DNA of 64,000 nucleotides, from NCBI GenBank assembly GCA_034008185.1, contig CM067089.1, positions 19,976,213 to 20,040,212 on the forward strand. Reading direction: 5' to 3'. The DNA comes from Gorsachius magnificus (lineage: Eukaryota > Chordata > Aves > Pelecaniformes > Ardeidae). Within the stretch, counting starts at the first letter, position 1. The number at the start of each line of letters is the position of its first letter. Positions 60,531-64,000 of the stretch are shown here, in pieces. The position numbers and the translations under genes are program-made. The notes beneath the pieces were generated by a model that worked only from the letters and a program-made list of their open reading frames with translations, did not search any database and was not told where the DNA came from.

Positions 60531-61225
60531 ACTGCAAGTGATAGATGGCTGGTGATAGGTTATATATCCCAGCCAACACAGATGGTGTTATGGGCAAACT
60601 CCTATTGTATTTTGATCACGGAAGCTTTGATCCTACTTCAGCTGCGGCTGTTAATCAGCAGCACTTGGTTCCATGTGTGCAGGTCCAGGGTTTGCTCTGC
60701 AGTGAGGTGGTGGGAAATGCTTCTGCAGAACCTACAGCTGCTGCCTCCAGAAGAAGAGCCCCTGGGCTGAATTTTCAAAAAGCTCTGGGTTGATAATACA
60801 AGTGAAGATGGGCAGGAAAATGTTACAGACATCAACATCTCTTCTGTCTTGTTCAATTAACTAAATGACTGTTTATGTCCAGATTATCTTCCTCTTCTGC
60901 TTTGCTTTATTTCTAGTAGGAGGAGATTACATGCCAGGTTCTCTTTTGTCTTTTTTTTTTTATATTTAACTTAAGGGTACAAGCAAAATCTGATGGCCAA
61001 GACACAAAGAGCCATTATGTTGCATCTTACGGCAAGGCTCTCCTTACTAAATACTCTGGCTTTTGTGGTCCTAACTACAGGTGGTCCCAAATGCAGGGGG
61101 AGATCTGTGCTACTTAATTCCAACATCATCTCCTCAGATTCAATTATATGAGCTAGTAAGAAAGTGATATTAACCATGTCACCAACCAGGGTAAGGTGGA
61201 CGGGCACTTAAATATGATTTTTTTC
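60531..61225. other. No gene seen
   Basis: Mixed non-coding DNA with an 11-T run at 60951-60961. Two overlapping plus-strand frames (60510-60793) begin in the MITE-like repeat and have no domain. Confidence 0.65.
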
Positions 61226-61305
61226 TGTATGTTGATGTAAATCAACTAGATTCAATGGGCACTCCCCAACCGTTACACCAGTGTCACTTCATTAGCTGTG
61301 TGAAT
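61226..61305. repeat. MITE-like 'ttacaccagtg' repeat fragment
   Basis: The words 'gatgtaaatcaactagattc', 'aatgggcactccccaacc' and 'gttacaccagtgtcacttc' match the interior of the sauropsid inverted-repeat element whose termini are seen at 9508-9602. That element reads roughly 'gtgtaaatc', then 'ttcaatggagttactcc', then 'ttacaccagtgtaact'. The terminal 'gccaaatt' repeats are not preserved here, so this is an internal fragment. Confidence 0.5.
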
Positions 61306-61353
61306 TGTACAGAGAATTGTTACTCTGGGTGAAACAGCCATACAATAGGTTTC

Positions 61354-61374
61354 TTTTTTTTTTTTTTTTTTTTT
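61354..61374. repeat. 21-T homopolymer tract
   Basis: Twenty-one consecutive T follow 'aggtttc'. A T tract could be the poly-A of a minus-strand retrocopy lying to its right. I see no polyadenylation signal complement or recognisable parent sequence in the next 100 bases, so simple slippage is more likely. The exact length is prone to sequencing error. Confidence 0.9.
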
Positions 61375-63229
61375 AAGGTTCAAAGTGCTTCTCTATCCAC
61401 ATTTTGGTGCTGGGAGCGGGAAAAGAGCCTGATTGTGTCAGATCCATTTTAAGTCTCCTCAGTACAGTATGTGCCTGGCTCAGCCAGGCTGAGTGTCACT
61501 GAGGAGGAATGTGTGTGGGCCATGGGCTGCTTTCATCAGCAATATTTGCTGATCACTGCCGTGCTTACAGTGGCAGGAGATCATAGCACTGCTGCTTTTG
61601 GGGATATGTCAAGGAGCATTTGGGAGGTAACCATCTAGAACAGCATGCTCTGGTTGGTGTGTGAAAAGGCAGGGAAGGAAGCTGAGCTACTACCAGCCCC
61701 CTTTAGCAAAAGAAAAAGCAGATTTTGATAAGGAAAGTAGTTGCTGCCCTAGGGAGGGAGGTGCGAGAAGCCATGGTCCTCTTTCACCCACTATGCTGAC
61801 CAGCTATGCTATGCCACAGAGTGTCACCCTCCACAGTGGGGTCTCAATCTGACAGGGCTCAGGCTGCATCATTCCAGAGGTCAAAATAAAGTTGCTCTCT
61901 CCAGTGATGGTGAAACATTGATCAAAATCCTGTAACATTCAACAGAAAAGGGAAGGAGCAATATCCTGCATTAAGTATGATAGAACTGAATCCACAGTAG
62001 CTTGAGAACTTGAGAATATGAAATAGAAAAATCTTTTATTTTCAAAAAAGTTTGCTCTTAAAAGACCTATTTTTTTTTAAACCTCCTAAATCTAAAAGGA
62101 AATAAGGATCACTTGAAAAGATGAGATGACACCCCCCCAGCATAGCTTCGCTGTGTACCTCACTCTCCCAACGAGGAGAGCTGCCTGCGGAGAGCAGCGG
62201 TGAGGTGCACCACAGCCTGTGCCTGGGAGATGAAGTTTTGGCTGGGACAGCCCCCTCAAATTATGCATTTTCCTCACAAATGGTGGCTGTGCAGAGGTCA
62301 TGGGTATCCCAACTTCCTCCAAGAGCCAAGTGACTAAACCTTCGCCTTCTAGGCAGTATGTAAGAGGCCTGTTTGATCTCTTGTTTGTACATGATTTCCA
62401 CTCATCCCCTTCCAGAGGAACTTGCTGTCCTCTCAAAGAGAGCCCTCCCTCCCAGGACACAGCACAGACCCTTGGTGGGTGTTCCTCTGCACACATGTTT
62501 CTAGATAGCAAGTTTGCCAAAGTGCATATTCCCTCCCAAATACTCCTATGTGTTATATTGGGGGTTTTGACAGCTGCACTGCAAATTTCTGTCATTGGTA
62601 GAAAAGAGGGATCTACAGAGCACAGAAGCCCCTATCCTGGGTATATCACTTCTCTTTAAAATATGCAAAACAGACACCTTAAACTAGACATGAGCCAGAG
62701 CTGGATGCTTAAGATTCAGATTTTGGCTGTCCTCTGGAGTCTTGACCTTTGATTTAGGCTTGTTTCATAGCAAGGTTCGACCTGAAGTCAGGACACCTAA
62801 GGAGTATGCATCCCACCCCTGGCCAAGCTTTGCTGTCTCTGTGTCCGTGCCTAGGAAATGACTTGTGGGTTTCTTCCAAATTGCTCATGTTTTTTCAGCA
62901 CCTCCCTACTGGTTCTTGATATTCTTTTTCCCTTCCTGCAGTGAAGGATGTCTTGAGTCCTCAACAAGACCTTCAGAAGACCCTGGGACATTATGTATTG
63001 CTGATTTCTTCTTATTTCTCCTAATTTTTCCTTATCTCCTCATTAGCCTTCAGTGTTTTACCTACCACTTATCCTCAGTTTTGGGAGATGTATTTTTGTC
63101 AGCTGATCTGAGACCTAACAGAGAAATTGGACTTTTGTGATGTTCTGCCTTAACTGTCAATTACTTAATTCCTTCTAGTGATTCTAACTGGATGCTCTGA
63201 GAGAGCTCCAAATAATTTCCCTTTCTTCT
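61375..63229. other. No gene seen
   Basis: Non-coding. A minus-strand frame of 167 codons (62092-62595) overlaps a plus-strand frame of 119 codons (62300-62659), and neither has a recognisable domain. The B-box-like 'ggttcgacc' at 62776 is not part of a tRNA. A T-rich stretch, 62990-63060, precedes the CR1 fragment. Confidence 0.6.
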
Positions 63230-63510
63230 GCAGTGTGTCCCCTTCAGACACCCAAAGATGCTTGTCTTACTATTCTGCAGATCATCCTTTCTCCCTTGCG
63301 TTTTGGCCAAAATAAAACACACAATTTTTTTGTTATAACCCCACATAAATCAGTCTCTCTAGCCACTCCATCATTTTGCTCTGCTCCTCTGAATTCCTTC
63401 CAATTTGTTCTCACTACTGTTACTGAGCTGTCCAGAACTGAATGCAGTATTAATATTCCACACACTGTATATAGTGCCTGTCAGGGAAAGATTAGGAACT
63501 TTATGAAGAT
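63230..63510 (-). mobile_element. Ancient CR1 LINE fragment, RT C-terminal region
   Basis: In the minus frame 63465-63244 the words KKLCVLFWPKRKGERMI stand where CR1 RT has K-x-L-G-L-F-S-L-E-K-R-R-L-R-G-D-M-I. The upstream NWKEFRGAEQND corresponds to the L-E-R-V-Q-R-R-A-T-K-M region. Plus-strand words 'ctgtccagaactgaatgcag' and 'ttccttccaatttgttc' are the usual reverse-complement signs of this family. It covers the same part of RT as 19670-20060 but is a separate, independently decayed copy. Its ends are approximate. Confidence 0.8.
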
Positions 63511-64000
63511 TGATTATTTAAACCTCCCAATACCACCAGTGATCATGGAGTCAGTGGCTATTATTACCCCAAATTTGAAAAATTCCACTCATCTACTTAT
63601 CAAGGCCAATTCATGTTTCTGATGGTTGAGTGAAATGTTAGCTTTTCTTATCCTCACTGCAGTGAGGGGTAAGCCAGTAGACTTTGACATCCAGCCACAA
63701 AAATCCTCATATCATAATAGCATTACGGTATTTGCAGGCGCCTAATGGAGCTGCCAGCCCCAGGTTCGGTGCGTGCACTGCCCGTTCACTGCACAGGAGG
63801 GCTCGGTGCTTCAGGAGTTGACCACAAGTCAGCGTGCTGGGAGAGGAGCGGCTGAGTGAGCAGATGAGAAATGCTGATGGGAACGATGGGTCTCAGATCC
63901 CTGCTTTTTATAGCTATTACAAACAGGTAGAGAGGGGAGCTAGGCTTCCTGTTTTGCTTATATGAAACTTCGAAACATGCCAGAAGCAAAGAACCTAGAC
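63511..64000. other. No gene seen
   Basis: Unremarkable non-coding sequence to the window edge. The first bases may be an eroded extension of the CR1 fragment. A 67-codon minus-strand frame (63786-63989) has no recognisable motif. Confidence 0.6.

Noticed and set aside
61354..61480. Minus-strand processed pseudogene behind the 21-T tract
   Set aside because: There is no complement of a polyadenylation signal near the tract, no recognisable parent sequence and no target-site duplication. The same holds for the T tracts at 23863 and 50061.
1..64000. CRISPR arrays, operons, phage or bacterial mobile elements
   Set aside because: There are no regularly spaced identical repeats and no dense co-directional ORFs with ribosome-binding sites. 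The DNA is clearly vertebrate.
1..64000. Well-known conserved microRNAs
   Set aside because: I looked for common mature sequences such as let-7, miR-1, miR-9, miR-21, miR-124, miR-153 and miR-216/217 and found none by eye. Less familiar precursors would need folding and small-RNA data.

Overview
The window looks like nuclear DNA from a bird. The main evidence is a young CR1 LINE 3' end at 12076-12213. It carries the avian-type tail, a 'ggtcttttccaacct' stretch followed by ATTCTATG-type 8-mers. Several much older CR1 pieces, MIR/L2-type SINE remnants and palindromic MITE-like repeats of the kind shared by birds, crocodiles and turtles are also present. CpG is depleted, base composition drifts between AT-rich and moderately GC-rich blocks, and simple repeats are short. 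All of this fits a vertebrate chromosome and not a microbial one.

I found no convincing protein-coding gene, tRNA, rRNA, snRNA or recognisable microRNA. Open frames are mostly under 190 codons. The longest ones (about 250-270 codons at 28015-28791, 30645-31451 and 38709-39473) lie in GC-rich patches. They have no recognisable domain, and other frames are usually open over the same bases. The window is therefore best read as intergenic or deep-intron sequence. A gene whose intron spans it cannot be excluded.

Layout. 1-12 kb: ordinary sequence with a TATC/ATAC microsatellite (about 5 kb), two palindromic MITE-like fossils (7.1 and 9.5 kb) and two small hairpins (9.15 and 10.04 kb). 12-21 kb: the young CR1 end, a poly-G/G-quadruplex tract (12.3 kb), a degenerate minisatellite of about 20 bp (15.0-15.25 kb), a 43-bp duplication (16.8 kb) and two ancient CR1 reverse-transcriptase fragments on the minus strand (17.15-17.45 and 19.67-20.06 kb). 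21-33 kb: a 26-bp tandem triplication (21.0 kb), a CR1 3' end apparently split by about 280 bp of unrelated DNA (22.9-23.3 kb), GC-rich patches with chance open frames, and a minus-strand MIR/L2 remnant (32.6 kb). 33-48 kb: small tandem repeats, a sauropsid repeat fragment (35.6 kb), a GC/CpG-richer patch (39 kb), an MIR/L2 remnant (40.7 kb), a TAATTA cluster (46.7 kb) and a CR1 C-terminus (47.1 kb). 48-64 kb: mostly featureless, with a SINE remnant (56.0-56.2 kb), a CA microsatellite (57.55 kb), two MITE-like fossils (60.4 and 61.2 kb), a 21-T tract (61.36 kb) and a final CR1 RT fragment (63.2-63.5 kb).

Nothing here looks like a new biological system. The more distinctive items are the minisatellite region that is briefly open in all six frames, the interrupted CR1, and the TAATTA cluster as a possible regulatory element. 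Repeat names rest on remembered consensus patterns, not on a database search.
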